DNA of 64,000 nucleotides from Serratia plymuthica (GTDB lineage: Bacteria > Pseudomonadota > Gammaproteobacteria > Enterobacterales > Enterobacteriaceae): positions 3,348,001 to 3,412,000 of the forward strand of contig NZ_CP068771.1 of NCBI RefSeq assembly GCF_018336935.1, read 5' to 3'. Under the pieces are notes generated by a model. It was not told the DNA's origin and ran no database searches. It saw nothing but the letters and a program-made list of their open reading frames with translations. The position numbers and the translations under genes are program-made. Below, piece by piece: positions 32,466 to 42,291 of the stretch. Position 1 is the first letter of the stretch, and each line of letters starts with the position of its first letter.

Positions 32466-34772
32466 TTAATCCCGATCTTCAGGCGACAGGCGACGGCGGC
32501 TAAAGGCCTTCAGGCCACGCCACAGCATCAGCGCCAGAATCACCACCACCGCCACCGCAATCACCGCCAGCAACACCGGATGGGTCGACAATGCGTGCCA
32601 GATGCGCTCCCACCACGGCAGGTGACCGACATAGTAAACGTCGCCCACGCGCAGGCTGTTCACCCCCGATTCGCGGATCACCGCCACCGAACCAAACACC
32701 GCCGCACGCTTGCCGCTGTCCAGCAGCGCCGTGTTCAGCAGCTCATAGCCACGCGGACTGTCGGCCAGCAGCGCCACAATGCTACGCTGATCGTTAAACG
32801 GCGACTGCACGCCGATAATCGCCGACATCGCCCCTTCGGAACTGATGGTGGTCTGGCTGTCCGGCTTGCTGTCCTCCGGCAGCACATCCATGGCCGGCAG
32901 CGGCAGTTGACGCGTTGGCTGTTTCACCCAGCTCTGGGTGGCATCCACCAGCAGACTGATTTTTTTGTCGTCCCGCAGTTCCGGCGGAATAGTGCCGATC
33001 ATCAAAATATCGGCATCGCGATCTTTGGCCTGCGACCAATCGTCACTCAGCGTCATTGCCAGCGCCGGGTAACCGGTCTGGGCGCCGATGATCCCCAGTG
33101 CGTTCAGCATGGCGCTAACCTGCGCCGGCTGCGGCTGTTTGTTGACCAGCACCAGCGTCTGCGACAGGTCGGCCAGACGGCTGAACGGGAAACCGGCATT
33201 GGCGAAGGCGCGCAGATCCGGCATCGCCATAAAGTGACGGTAACCGGAGAAATCAATGGTCGACGACCCGTCGATAACCGCGTGGTTTTGAGTGAACGAA
33301 TACGTCTCGCAGCGCCCCTCCGCCCCACTGGCCAGCAGCGTGGTGTAATCGAAGTCGAAACGCATCTGGTTGCTGGCACCCAAGCGCAGCGCCGGAATAT
33401 TGACGCTCTTGTCGGAGTCGATCAGCCCCTGGGTCAGCGGCAGACGCAGCAGCTGAGTGCCCTGTTCGTGTTCCGGCACCAGCGAATAGGCCTGCACGAA
33501 CTGATTGTTCAGGCTAACGCTCAGGCGCGAACCGTCCTGAATGCGCGGCGCGGTATAGCGGTATTTCAGGTGCATATCGATGCCGGTGCTGCGGATCAGG
33601 AACAGATCCGGCGGCAGGTTCATGGTCAGCGAGATCGGGCCAGGCTCGATACCGCTGGTTTGCAGCTGTTCGGCGTACTGTTGCAACTCGGCAAAGGTCA
33701 TTGGCCGATCGGTGCGCACCCAGTTAGGCGCATCGTATGGCGTGCGCGGCGCCAATTGTTCAACCTTATCCACCGTGACGTTCTGGCCGCGGAACAGAAT
33801 GTTGCCCTGCGCAATGCCTTTTACCGCGGTGATCAAATCGTTGTCATCACGCCCCTGCACCAGCAGCAGTTTGACGTAGGGATTGTCAGGATGGCTGATC
33901 ATCTCCACCGTTGGCCCGTTGACCGCCGGGTAATCGCGCAGGAAATCCGGGCGCTGCTTATTGGTGGCGAAGACGATGGCGTGCCGGTCCGGCAGCTTGT
34001 TATACAACGTCGGGAACGACTGGCCGCGCCACTGCGCCTTGCTGCCGAACCACGAGGCCAGCATGCCCGCCGCACGCTGCTGAGTGAGGTCCGGCGAGCC
34101 GGCGAACACCATCGGCAACGTCAACGGCCGGTTGTCGCGGCTGTCCAGGAATGGTTCCGGGAAATGCGACAGCTCGTTCTTCAGCGGCAGCGTCTGGAAA
34201 CGCAAATTCAGCGAGCTGGATTTGCTGACGTCGAGCCACAGCGTACTGTTGGCCGGGTTTTCGCAGAGGTTCTGGTAATGGCCGACGAACACCAGCCGCA
34301 CGCGGTTAAAATCGGTGATATAGCGCGGGTCGATCGCCATCTGGATGCGATTTGGTTTGCCGAGCTGTTCTTTGGTGAGGGGGGTCACGCCCATCAGTTC
34401 GTCATTGAGGTACACCTTGACGTGCGATTCCACCGGGATCAGCGACGGGGAAGGCGTGAACTCCAGATCGAGCGTCGCCTGCGACACCACTTCGTCGCTG
34501 CGGACGCCGAACTCAACCTGGCCATCCGGGCGGGTGCCGCGCAGGGTAAAGGTCCCCGGCGGCGGCGCTATCTGGGCAAACGGCAATTGCACGTCGCGGA
34601 CCGGCGCATTCGCATCCTGCGGTGCGGCCGCTCCCATTGGCGTGGTGACCGGTGCATCGGCCGGTACGCTCGCCGGCGGCGCGACGACGGTCGGCGCGGT
34701 GGCGGTTTCAGCCTGAGACAGGGTGCTGATGCCTAAGGCCAGGGCGGTAAACCAGGTTATTTTTCTCGTCAT
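32466..34772 (-). CDS. bcsB: BcsB, periplasmic cellulose synthase subunit
   Basis: Periplasmic, membrane-anchored partner of BcsA that guides the emerging glucan. It has 768 residues: a signal peptide ([20 protein letters not shown]), alternating carbohydrate-binding and flavodoxin-like domains, and one C-terminal membrane helix near residues 725-755. Conserved stretches are [35 protein letters not shown] and [21 protein letters not shown] chose the ATG at 34772 because it matches E. coli MKRKLFWICAVAMG; its ribosome site is weak, and a longer frame would overlap bcsA by 73 nt. Confidence 0.94.
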   Translation of the reverse strand: MTRKITWFTALALGISTLSQAETATAPTVVAPPASVPADAPVTTPMGAAAPQDANAPVRDVQLPFAQIAPPPGTFTLRGTRPDGQVEFGVRSDEVVSQATLDLEFTPSPSLIPVESHVKVYLNDELMGVTPLTKEQLGKPNRIQMAIDPRYITDFNRVRLVFVGHYQNLCENPANSTLWLDVSKSSSLNLRFQTLPLKNELSHFPEPFLDSRDNRPLTLPMVFAGSPDLTQQRAAGMLASWFGSKAQWRGQSFPTLYNKLPDRHAIVFATNKQRPDFLRDYPAVNGPTVEMISHPDNPYVKLLLVQGRDDNDLITAVKGIAQGNILFRGQNVTVDKVEQLAPRTPYDAPNWVRTDRPMTFAELQQYAEQLQTSGIEPGPISLTMNLPPDLFLIRSTGIDMHLKYRYTAPRIQDGSRLSVSLNNQFVQAYSLVPEHEQGTQLLRLPLTQGLIDSDKSVNIPALRLGASNQMRFDFDYTTLLASGAEGRCETYSFTQNHAVIDGSSTIDFSGYRHFMAMPDLRAFANAGFPFSRLADLSQTLVLVNKQPQPAQVSAMLNALGIIGAQTGYPALAMTLSDDWSQAKDRDADILMIGTIPPELRDDKKISLLVDATQSWVKQPTRQLPLPAMDVLPEDSKPDSQTTISSEGAMSAIIGVQSPFNDQRSIVALLADSPRGYELLNTALLDSGKRAAVFGSVAVIRESGVNSLRVGDVYYVGHLPWWERIWHALSTHPVLLAVIAVAVVVILALMLWRGLKAFSRRRLSPEDRD

Positions 34773-34828
34773 CGTATCATCATCAATGTTAAAGCCTGGG
34801 AGCCAGGCAAGTGAACGGGGCGGTTTGC

Positions 34829-37432
34829 CTATACCACTGTCTCTTTTTGGCTGAAAGCCGGGTGCCTGCCGACACCGTGCGGGATGAACGACGCTATCCA
34901 CGCAATCATCGTCGTGAATCCGACCAGCAGGCTGCGCACCATCGGCGGCGCATAGTCCGCCATGCGCAGGTAACCCCGGAAGCCCAGCGCCAGAACGTCG
35001 CGCAGGCTTTCGATCGGTTTATCTTCAGGGAACCCGTCCTGCCACAGCGCCCAGGTATCGGCGCGGGCAAAGGTGCACTGAATAAAATCAATATGTTCAC
35101 GGGTGGTGAGTGAGACCATGCGGATCCCCACCTTGCTGCCGAAGGCGCGCGTGACTACGCACGGGAAGCTGTATTCCTGCTGGCCGCGTTTTAACAGCAG
35201 CGATGCCTTGTCGCCGTCTTTCAGCGCATCCGACACGCGCATTTCAATCCCTACCCCGCCGTCGGAATAGTCGCGCAGCGTGCAAGGGAACAGATGGCCA
35301 TCGGCGCGGGCTATCGCCGCCGGCATGGCAATCTCCACGCGGTGCGCCTGGCGCACCTGCTTGGCCTCTACCGCCACCGCCACCGCGCCGCCGAGAATGG
35401 TCATGTTGTACAGCACCCACACCAGGCTGACGATCACCGTCATCACTTCGTCCGTCGGGCCGTAGGCCATCCGCCAGGCGCCGAAGATCAGGCCGGCCAG
35501 ATTGAGCACCACCAGGAACATGTAAGGCCGGGTAATCACCCAATCGACATGCTCCTCTTCCACCAGACCGCCTTTGGCGGTCACGTTGAATTTGCCCTTG
35601 TGCGGATTGAACAGCGCCACCGTGGTAGGCCGGGCGATATACCAGGCCAGCACCGTTTCGTAGATCTCGCTCCAGAAGGAGTGACGGTATTTCCCCTGGA
35701 TGCGCGAGTTGGTCAGGCTGGCATGGATCATATGCGGCAACACATAGAGCGCGATCGCCAGCGCAGGTGCGAAAATGATATAGGCGTGCAGCAGTAAGAA
35801 CGCCAAAGGCGCGGTGAGGAAAATCAGCCGCGGAATACCGGACAAGAAGTGCAACATGGCGTTGGCGTAACACAGGCGTTGCGCCAGTTTCAGCCCCTTG
35901 CCGAACAGCGGGTTATCCAGCCGGAAAATCTGCACCATGCCGCGCGCCCAACGAATGCGCTGGCCAATGTGCGCCGACAGGCTTTCTGTCGCCAGCCCGG
36001 CGGCCTGTGGAATTCGAATATAAGCCGAGGTGTGCCCGCGCCGATGCAAACGCAACGAGGTGTGGGCATCTTCGGTGACGGTTTCCACCGCGATGCCGCC
36101 TATCTCATCCAGCGCGCTGCGGCGCAGAATGGCGCAAGAGCCGCAGAAGAAGGTCGCGTCCCACATATCGTTGCCGTCCTGCACCAGGCCGTAGAACAAC
36201 GTGCCTTCGTTCGGGGTCTGGCGGAAACGCCCAAGGTTGCGCTCAAACGGATCCGGCGAGAAGAAATGGTGCGGGGTCTGCAACATCGCCAACTTCTTGT
36301 CTTTGAAGAACCAGCCCATGGTCAATTGCAGGAAGGAGCGGGTCGGCACGTGGTCACAGTCGAAAATCGCCACAAACTCGCCGGTGGCCTGCTTCAACGC
36401 ATTGTTGATGTTGCCGGCCTTGGCGTGCTCATGGGTCGGCCGGGCGATATACTTCACCCCCACCTCTTCGGCGAAGGCTTTGAATTCGGGCCGGTTGCCG
36501 TCATCGAGGAGGTAGATATTGACCTTCTCTTTCGGCCAGTCGATGCCCAGCGCGGCGTAAATGGTCGGCTTCACCACCCCAAGATCTTCGTTGTAGGTCG
36601 GCACCATCAGATCGATGGTCGGCCATGTGGTGCTGTCGGCAGGCAGCGGCACCGGCTGGCGGTTAAGCGGCCAGACGGTCTGAAAATACCCTAGCACCAG
36701 CACCACCCAGGCATAGGTTTCCGCCGCCAGCAGCAGCAGGCCGCAGGTCAGGCTGAGCGGATCGTCCCAGTTCAGCGTGGCGGTATAGCGCCACCAAAGG
36801 TAGCGGCAGGAAACGGTCAGCGACAGTACGATCAGCATCAGCGCCGGCAGGCGGCCCGGCACCCGGCGCACCACCATCGCAATGCCCCACAGCAGCACCA
36901 CAAACACAAACTGCGCCGGCAAATCGAAGGGTTGCGAAATGCACAGCATGGCGAGGATCGCCGCCAGTACGCCGACAATGATAAACAGCACGCGGCGCAT
37001 GCGCCGGCTCATCTGGCTCAGGCGTTCCACCGAACGCTGCTCCACCCCGGCGCTCTGCAACCGGTGCGGGAGCCTTTGCAGCCAGTTGGCGTAACGCAGT
37101 TGCAGACGGTGCCAACCGGCGAAATAATGGCGGCCCATCGGCGCGCGGCCGGTACGAAACAGCAACAGCCACAGCCCCTGCAACAGATAACGCAACCCAT
37201 CCGCAGGGCGCGGACGGATGAAGGACAGATGCGGGAACCAATAGGCGCGGCCGGCGCTCACTTGCTGCCAGCCCGGGGATTCAAAACGCAGGAAAATCCA
37301 GCCCAACGCCACCAGCAGTGTGGCAAGGAAAGCGCTAAAGGCCGAGGAGCCGTTACGGCGGTAAGTTCGATAGCGCGTCTGCACCGCCTGATGGACCGGC
37401 GGCACCAGCAGCAGGCTCATCACCCGGCTCAT
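34829..37432 (-). CDS. bcsA: BcsA, cellulose synthase catalytic subunit with PilZ domain
   Basis: Inner-membrane GT2 synthase that polymerises UDP-glucose into beta-1,4-glucan and threads it outward. It has 867 residues. Catalytic motifs are LLDDGNRPEF, FDCDHVPTRS, the VTEDAHTSLRL segment with the TED catalytic base, and the QRIRWARGM (QxxRW) site. The C-terminal PilZ domain keeps both c-di-GMP-binding elements: RQAHR (RxxxR) and DYSDGG (DxSxxG). Membrane helices flank the catalytic domain. It overlaps bcsQ by 4 nt. Confidence 0.97.
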   Translation of the reverse strand: MSRVMSLLLVPPVHQAVQTRYRTYRRNGSSAFSAFLATLLVALGWIFLRFESPGWQQVSAGRAYWFPHLSFIRPRPADGLRYLLQGLWLLLFRTGRAPMGRHYFAGWHRLQLRYANWLQRLPHRLQSAGVEQRSVERLSQMSRRMRRVLFIIVGVLAAILAMLCISQPFDLPAQFVFVVLLWGIAMVVRRVPGRLPALMLIVLSLTVSCRYLWWRYTATLNWDDPLSLTCGLLLLAAETYAWVVLVLGYFQTVWPLNRQPVPLPADSTTWPTIDLMVPTYNEDLGVVKPTIYAALGIDWPKEKVNIYLLDDGNRPEFKAFAEEVGVKYIARPTHEHAKAGNINNALKQATGEFVAIFDCDHVPTRSFLQLTMGWFFKDKKLAMLQTPHHFFSPDPFERNLGRFRQTPNEGTLFYGLVQDGNDMWDATFFCGSCAILRRSALDEIGGIAVETVTEDAHTSLRLHRRGHTSAYIRIPQAAGLATESLSAHIGQRIRWARGMVQIFRLDNPLFGKGLKLAQRLCYANAMLHFLSGIPRLIFLTAPLAFLLLHAYIIFAPALAIALYVLPHMIHASLTNSRIQGKYRHSFWSEIYETVLAWYIARPTTVALFNPHKGKFNVTAKGGLVEEEHVDWVITRPYMFLVVLNLAGLIFGAWRMAYGPTDEVMTVIVSLVWVLYNMTILGGAVAVAVEAKQVRQAHRVEIAMPAAIARADGHLFPCTLRDYSDGGVGIEMRVSDALKDGDKASLLLKRGQQEYSFPCVVTRAFGSKVGIRMVSLTTREHIDFIQCTFARADTWALWQDGFPEDKPIESLRDVLALGFRGYLRMADYAPPMVRSLLVGFTTMIAWIASFIPHGVGRHPAFSQKETVV

Positions 37433-38151
37433 GGCGCCGCATCCTTGAGATTAATCAGGCACCAGTTGGCCAGCGTCAGCACCTCATCGGCAGCCAGGCT
37501 CTCGGGGCGGTACTCACCCAGCGGTTGCTTTGCCGCCAGCGCTTCGGCCATCGCCTCATCGCGGTGGATAGCCACCGGCAACAGCCCGCCCAAGGTTTGC
37601 AACCACAGCTGATGCAGATCCTGCTGCAACTGACTGGCGGCAAAATATTGGTTAATCAGGAAGTGGCAACCTTCCGGCAGCGCCTGTTGATGCAGGCGGA
37701 TCTGGCAGTTGGCGTCCGGGGCGATCAGCATGAAGATGCTGTCTGCCAGCGCCAACGCCTGACGCGCCAGCACGCCATCATCCGCCGGCACATCCAGCAG
37801 GATCCAGTGGTATTGACCGCCGCCGGCCAACTGCACCAGATTATCTTGCCAGCGAGCCGGGGATTGCAAATTCAGTCGTTCCGTGGCCGTTAGCCGGCCA
37901 AAAGGCAGAAAGTCGAGTTTTTCGCAGTAGCGCATGGCGCCCTGCTGCCAGTCGCCGCCGTCCTGCTCTGCACGAGCCCAGCCGCGTGCCAGCTCAAACG
38001 GCGTATTGAAATGCAGGCGTAACTGATTATCCGGCGCAAAATCAATCGCCAGCACCGACTCGCCCAACTCCTGTAATGCCCAGGCGAGCGCCGCCGTGAT
38101 CGACGACGCGCCCATCCCGCCTCGCAGCCCTTGCAGCGCAATTATCGGCAT
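37429..38151 (-). CDS. bcsQ: BcsQ, MinD/ParA-like ATPase of the cellulose complex
   Basis: Cytosolic SIMIBI-class ATPase that with BcsR and BcsE supports assembly of the Bcs complex. It has 240 residues. The deviant Walker A reads LRGGMGASS, comparable to RGGVGTT in E. coli BcsQ: the signature Lys is Arg and the P-loop Lys is Ala, features to keep in mind for activity. IRLHQQALPEG, IHRDEAMAE and LAAKQPLGEYRPESLAADE are conserved. It starts 3 bp after bcsR. Confidence 0.92.
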   Translation of the reverse strand: MPIIALQGLRGGMGASSITAALAWALQELGESVLAIDFAPDNQLRLHFNTPFELARGWARAEQDGGDWQQGAMRYCEKLDFLPFGRLTATERLNLQSPARWQDNLVQLAGGGQYHWILLDVPADDGVLARQALALADSIFMLIAPDANCQIRLHQQALPEGCHFLINQYFAASQLQQDLHQLWLQTLGGLLPVAIHRDEAMAEALAAKQPLGEYRPESLAADEVLTLANWCLINLKDAAP

Positions 38152-38154
38152 AAA

Positions 38155-38346
38155 CTAGCGGCTCCCCGTGGTTTGCGCCAATTCGGCCAGCAATGGCCAA
38201 CGCGTCATCATCTGCGTCAATCGTTCCTGACGCGAAATATCGACATAACTTAATGTTGGCAGAGAAAAAGCCTGACTAAGGGCCAGCAGATCGTCCTGAG
38301 TTTCCGGCGATACCACCCCGTGAAAGCGCGTTAATTGATTATTCAT
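38155..38346 (-). CDS. bcsR: BcsR, small cellulose complex regulator
   Basis: A 63-residue protein (YhjR family) that partners BcsQ and stabilises BcsA. The motif SLPTLSYVDISRQERL, then MMTRWPLLAEL, is typical of the family. It is first in the bcsRQABZC operon, with AAAGGCGG upstream of its ATG. Confidence 0.9.
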   Translation of the reverse strand: MNNQLTRFHGVVSPETQDDLLALSQAFSLPTLSYVDISRQERLTQMMTRWPLLAELAQTTGSR

Positions 38347-38381
38347 TCTGCCGCCTTTTAAAAATAGGCTAATGTTAATTA

Positions 38382-38390
38382 ACTATAGCA
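38382..38390 (-). promoter_or_regulatory. Extended -10 promoter candidate for bcsRQABZC
   Basis: The minus strand reads TGCTATAGT, an extended -10 with five of six consensus bases, about 36 bp before the bcsR ATG. The -35 region (GGTTAC) is poor, as tolerated with an extended -10. The surrounding 218-bp divergent region is A/T-rich. I found no equally clear promoter for bcsE. Confidence 0.45.
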
Positions 38391-38564
38391 ATCTAAAAAA
38401 AAGAGTAACCTAAAAAAGACATAACCAATAAGATGATTCTTAACAGATATTATTACACAGATTGTCAGATTTGTTATTATTGTTCCCAATGATACGCTGA
38501 CTGACTAGCAATACTTACTCAGTTGCTCGCGACGGCACTTTCAACGAAAGTAGAAAAATATCCT

Positions 38565-40136
38565 ATGGCGCAATCTTTCTCATTAGGTATTCGGCAGATT
38601 TGGGAAGAACTGTCAGTGATGCAGTCACCTGGGCTTTATTGGGTGAATGTCGACCGCCAAACTGATGCCGCTCTGCTCTGCCAACAAACTCTAGCTGCCC
38701 AGGCCGCAACCAGCCAGGTCGCGTTGATTTGCAGCGGAGAAAAACCCGACAAACTGCTGGCTGAGCTGGCTTCCCCTGCACTGAAAAAAATTCCGCTGTA
38801 CCAGCTACCGGAGAAAAAAGCGGCGCTGACGCATTTCTGCGATGACCTGATGCGCGCCTTAAAACCGCAAAACCGCTTGTTAATCCTGCTGGCCCACGCC
38901 AGCCTGTGGCAAACCTTCACCACCGAAGAGTTGCGCGACTGGGGCCGTACCACTGGCCACTGGCTGCATCGGCAAGGGTGCACCCTGCTGATCCTCAGCC
39001 ATGGCAGTGGCGTGAACAAACTCAAAGGGCAGCTCAGTACCCAGCACCGTATTCTTAACGGCCTGGCCAGCCTGCAGTGGCAGCAAGACAGCGCGCAATA
39101 TCTGGTTAGCTGGTGGAGTACGGAAAATGGCATCAACGCCAACCAGTTACTGACGCTGTATGTCGGAGAAAACGGCTGGCAGGGTGACGATGACGGCAAT
39201 CAACCTTCGCCAACCTCCATACGCAGCGACGAAGGCCTCTATCTGGCCCAGCAAAGCATTCTTGAAGGTGCGCCGCCGCTGTCGGCCAACTGGCAACTGT
39301 TGGAAAGCAATGCGGAGCTGGCTCAGCACGGCATGTTGACGCTCTCGGCAACGCTGATTTTCGCGCTGTACCAAAGCGACGAAATCGATGCGCTGGCGCA
39401 TCAAATTCACAGCCTTCGCCGCCATCGCGGCAACGGGCTGAAAATTGCGGTGCGCGAGATGAGCGCCAGCCTGCGCTACAGCGATGAACGCCTGCTGCTG
39501 GCCTGCGGCGCCAACCTGATTGTGCCGCACGTTGCGCCGCTATCACGTTTTCTGACCATGCTGGAGGGCATCCAGGGGCAACGCTTCTCGCGTCATGTTC
39601 CGGCGGATATCGACGCCCTGCTGCACGGCTTGCGGCCGCTGCAATTGAAAGGCTATATGCGCCCGGACGACTTCAGCCAGGCGGTCATTTCGCTGATGAA
39701 CAACACGCTGCTGCCGGAAGACGGCAAAGGCGTGATGGTCGCGCTGCGCCCTGCGCCGGGGCTGCGTGCCGAACAGGCGATGACTCTGTGCCATCTGCGC
39801 CGCTTCGGTGACGTAATGACCGTGGTGCAAGGGCGGCTGGTGCTGTTCCTCTCCACCTGCCGGATTAACGATCTGGACACCGCCCTGAAATTCATCTTCC
39901 GCCTGCCGGTGAACGAGGCGTTCAGCAACCGAGTGGTGTGGCACCAGGACGTGGATATTACTTCAGAAATCAAACGGCTGGCGCAAAACGCCAATATTCC
40001 GTTAGCGCCGCAGGCCACCACGCCGCCCGCGCCGCGCCAAAGCGCCGCCGTGGCTGACGGCCCGCAGGAACGCCGTCAACCGGTAGCCTTCACGCTGGCC
40101 GCCGGCGCACAGGAGAACAAGCATGCTGAACCTTAA
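38565..40136 (+). CDS. bcsE: BcsE, c-di-GMP-binding activator of cellulose synthesis
   Basis: Cytosolic component that binds c-di-GMP and recruits BcsF/BcsG and BcsRQ. It has 523 residues. The GIL domain keeps the I-site RxGD as R413-F-G-D416, followed by VMTVVQGRLVLFLS. I chose the ATG at 38565 (MAQSFSLGIRQIWEEL, similar to E. coli MDPVFSIGISSLWDEL); an ATG 14 codons upstream is less likely. The Ala/Pro-rich C-terminus is variable. It overlaps bcsF by 14 nt. Confidence 0.93.
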   Translation: MAQSFSLGIRQIWEELSVMQSPGLYWVNVDRQTDAALLCQQTLAAQAATSQVALICSGEKPDKLLAELASPALKKIPLYQLPEKKAALTHFCDDLMRALKPQNRLLILLAHASLWQTFTTEELRDWGRTTGHWLHRQGCTLLILSHGSGVNKLKGQLSTQHRILNGLASLQWQQDSAQYLVSWWSTENGINANQLLTLYVGENGWQGDDDGNQPSPTSIRSDEGLYLAQQSILEGAPPLSANWQLLESNAELAQHGMLTLSATLIFALYQSDEIDALAHQIHSLRRHRGNGLKIAVREMSASLRYSDERLLLACGANLIVPHVAPLSRFLTMLEGIQGQRFSRHVPADIDALLHGLRPLQLKGYMRPDDFSQAVISLMNNTLLPEDGKGVMVALRPAPGLRAEQAMTLCHLRRFGDVMTVVQGRLVLFLSTCRINDLDTALKFIFRLPVNEAFSNRVVWHQDVDITSEIKRLAQNANIPLAPQATTPPAPRQSAAVADGPQERRQPVAFTLAAGAQENKHAEP

Positions 40137-40326
40137 CGATATCGCGCAGTTGATTTTGCTGTGCGCGATCATTTTTATTCCGCTGGGCTATTTCTTTCAC
40201 CGCCGTTTCCCGCGCTGGCGTCAATATTGGCAAAACCTGTTTTTATCACCGCGTTATTTAAAATCCTCCGGGTTATGGGTGCGCGAAGGTTCTTCATCTC
40301 AGATTAAGCATAAGAAACAGCCATGA
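40123..40326 (+). CDS. bcsF: BcsF, small membrane subunit
   Basis: A 67-residue inner-membrane protein with one hydrophobic helix (IAQLILLCAIIFIPLGYFF) and a basic cytoplasmic tail. In E. coli it links BcsE to BcsG for phosphoethanolamine decoration of cellulose. AGGAGAAC precedes the ATG, and ATGA overlap couples it to bcsG. Confidence 0.92.
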   Translation: MLNLNDIAQLILLCAIIFIPLGYFFHRRFPRWRQYWQNLFLSPRYLKSSGLWVREGSSSQIKHKKQP

Positions 40327-41975
40327 AGCCAAAAAACAACACCCAACCCGATAACTCTCTGTGGCGCTACTGGCGCGGACTCGGCGGCTGGAACTACTAC
40401 TTCCTGGCCAAGTTCGGCCTGCTGTGGTTCGGCTACCTGAATTTCCACCCGCTGCCGAACCTGGTGTTTATGGCGTTCCTGTTGATGCCGATACCGGCGC
40501 TGCGCCTGCACCGCTGGCGGCACTATGTCGCCATTCCTGTCGGTATCGCCCTGTTCTATTACGATACCTGGTTGCCAGGCATCAACAGCATTCTCAACCA
40601 GGGTTCGCAGTTGGCCGGCTTCAGCGCCCAATACCTGCTGGAACTGGTGAACCGCTTTATCAACTGGCAGATGATCGGCGCCGCCTTCGTGATGCTGATT
40701 GCCTATCTGTTTCTGGCCCAGTGGGTGCGCGTCACGGTCTTCACCGTGGGGGCGCTGGTGTGGCTGAATGTCCTGACCATCGCCGGTCCGGCCGTGTCGC
40801 TGCTGCCCGCCAGCACCACCGCAACCACCTCCACGCCGGCAACGACGGCGCCGGCCGCAGCAGGCGGTGACAACGCCCCGGCCGACAGCGCGCCGCCGAC
40901 CAGCGCTAACCTGACGGCCTACCTGAATCAGTTTTACGATCGGGAAAAATCCCGCGCCACCGCCTTCCCGGCCACCCTGCCGGCCGACGCCCAGCCCTTT
41001 GACCTGCTGGTGATCAATATCTGCTCGCTGGCCTGGGCCGATATGGAGTCGATCAATCTGCAGAACCATCCGCTGTGGTCGAAAATGGACATCATGTTCG
41101 ACAGCTTCAACTCGGCGACCGCCTACAGCGGCCCGGCCGCTATCCGCCTGCTGCGCGCCAGTTGCGGCCAATCTTCGCATCACGATTTGTATCAACCGGT
41201 GAATCAGCAGTGTTATCTGTTTGATAATCTTGCCAAACTTGGCTTTAAAGAGCAGCTGATGCTGGACCACTCGGGCGTGTTCGGCAACTACCTGAAAAAC
41301 CTGCGCGAGCAGGGCGATCTGCAGGCGCCGCTGATGTCACAAGCCGGTATCGGCAATGAACTGACCTCTTTCGACGGCGAGCCGATTTACAACGATCTGG
41401 AACTGCTCACCCGCTGGCTGGATCAACAACAGAAGGCCGGGGATAGCCGCAGCGCCACCTTCTTCAACGTCATTCCGCTGCATGACGGCAACCGCTTCGT
41501 CGGCTCGAACAAAAGCGCGGATTATCAGCCGCGTGCGCAAAAGCTGTTTGACCAGTTGAACACCTTCCTGGAACAACTGGAGAAGTCCGGACGCAAAGTG
41601 ATGGTGGTCATTGTGCCGGAACACGGCGCGGCCTTGGTGGGCGACAAAATGCAGATGTCCGGCCTGCGTGATATCCCAAGCCCGAGCATTACCCATACGC
41701 CGGTCGGCATCAAACTGGTGGGCATGAAAGCGCCGCATCAGGGCAGCCCGTTGCAGATTAAAACGCCAAGCAGCTATCTGGCGCTCTCTGAGCTGGTATC
41801 CCGCCTGGTAGACGGTAAAGCCTTCACCGCACCAAGCGTAGACTGGCAGGCACTGACTCAAAATCTGCCACAAACGCCGGTTATTTCGGAGAACGACAAC
41901 GCCATCGTGATGCAATATCAGGGTAAACCCTACATTCGCCTTAACGGTGGCGATTGGGTGCCTTATCCACAGTAA
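40323..41975 (+). CDS. bcsG: BcsG, cellulose phosphoethanolamine transferase
   Basis: Inner-membrane enzyme with a periplasmic alkaline-phosphatase-like domain that adds phosphoethanolamine to cellulose. It has 550 residues, about four to five helices in the first 160, then a Thr/Ala-rich linker. The nucleophile candidate is Ser-269 in YSGPAAIRLLRASCGQ, matching E. coli Ser-278. VIVPEHGAAL and IPLHDGNRF carry metal and active-site residues. Presence of bcsEFG with bcsA predicts pEtN-cellulose. Confidence 0.95.
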   Translation: MKPKNNTQPDNSLWRYWRGLGGWNYYFLAKFGLLWFGYLNFHPLPNLVFMAFLLMPIPALRLHRWRHYVAIPVGIALFYYDTWLPGINSILNQGSQLAGFSAQYLLELVNRFINWQMIGAAFVMLIAYLFLAQWVRVTVFTVGALVWLNVLTIAGPAVSLLPASTTATTSTPATTAPAAAGGDNAPADSAPPTSANLTAYLNQFYDREKSRATAFPATLPADAQPFDLLVINICSLAWADMESINLQNHPLWSKMDIMFDSFNSATAYSGPAAIRLLRASCGQSSHHDLYQPVNQQCYLFDNLAKLGFKEQLMLDHSGVFGNYLKNLREQGDLQAPLMSQAGIGNELTSFDGEPIYNDLELLTRWLDQQQKAGDSRSATFFNVIPLHDGNRFVGSNKSADYQPRAQKLFDQLNTFLEQLEKSGRKVMVVIVPEHGAALVGDKMQMSGLRDIPSPSITHTPVGIKLVGMKAPHQGSPLQIKTPSSYLALSELVSRLVDGKAFTAPSVDWQALTQNLPQTPVISENDNAIVMQYQGKPYIRLNGGDWVPYPQ

Positions 41976-42007
41976 ACGTCACGGTCAATCCCGCAGTTAA
42001 TTCTTAG

Positions 42008-42031
42008 GCACGCCTTCGGGCGTGCTTTTTT
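42008..42031 (+). terminator. bcsEFG terminator
   Basis: A 7-bp stem GCACGCC/GGCGTGC with a TTCG tetraloop and a run of six T lies 32 bp after bcsG. It is a textbook intrinsic terminator. Confidence 0.93.
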
Positions 42032-42234
42032 ATGGCTTGTAGAATAAAGGAGTAGCTACAGCGCTGAACCGCCTGTCATTAAATATTGGGCTAATTAAGC
42101 GGGAGGATGGTGGGTATGACGTTTTTAAGGATATTACGAATATAAATAATTTTTTTTGAGGGTTTCGGTAATAAATTAAATATTTATGAATATACCCGGA
42201 ATAATTATTCAATGAATAATTTCGAAAATTAGCC

Positions 42235-42265
42235 AAAAAAAAACGCCGACGTAAATGCCGGCGTT
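42235..42265 (-). terminator. dpp operon terminator
   Basis: Minus-strand stem AACGCCG/CGGCGTT followed by nine T, 26 bp after dppF. Between it and the bcsG terminator lie about 200 bp of A/T-rich DNA with a small hairpin (AATTATTC/GAATAATT, 42199-42222) and no gene. Confidence 0.88.
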
Positions 42266-42291
42266 AACATTAATTATCAGTAATAACAGAC

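Noticed and set aside
32580..34736. 718-codon open frame antisense to bcsB, and similar long antisense frames over bcsC, bcsZ, rep, hmsP and dctA
   Set aside because: All mirror well-supported genes with GC-rich codons; their translations are rich in Arg, Gln and His with no domains.
42032..42234. Small minus-strand frame (about 68 codons) between the bcsG and dppF terminators
   Set aside because: It is A/T-rich, has no recognisable ribosome site or domain, and crosses the bcsG terminator.
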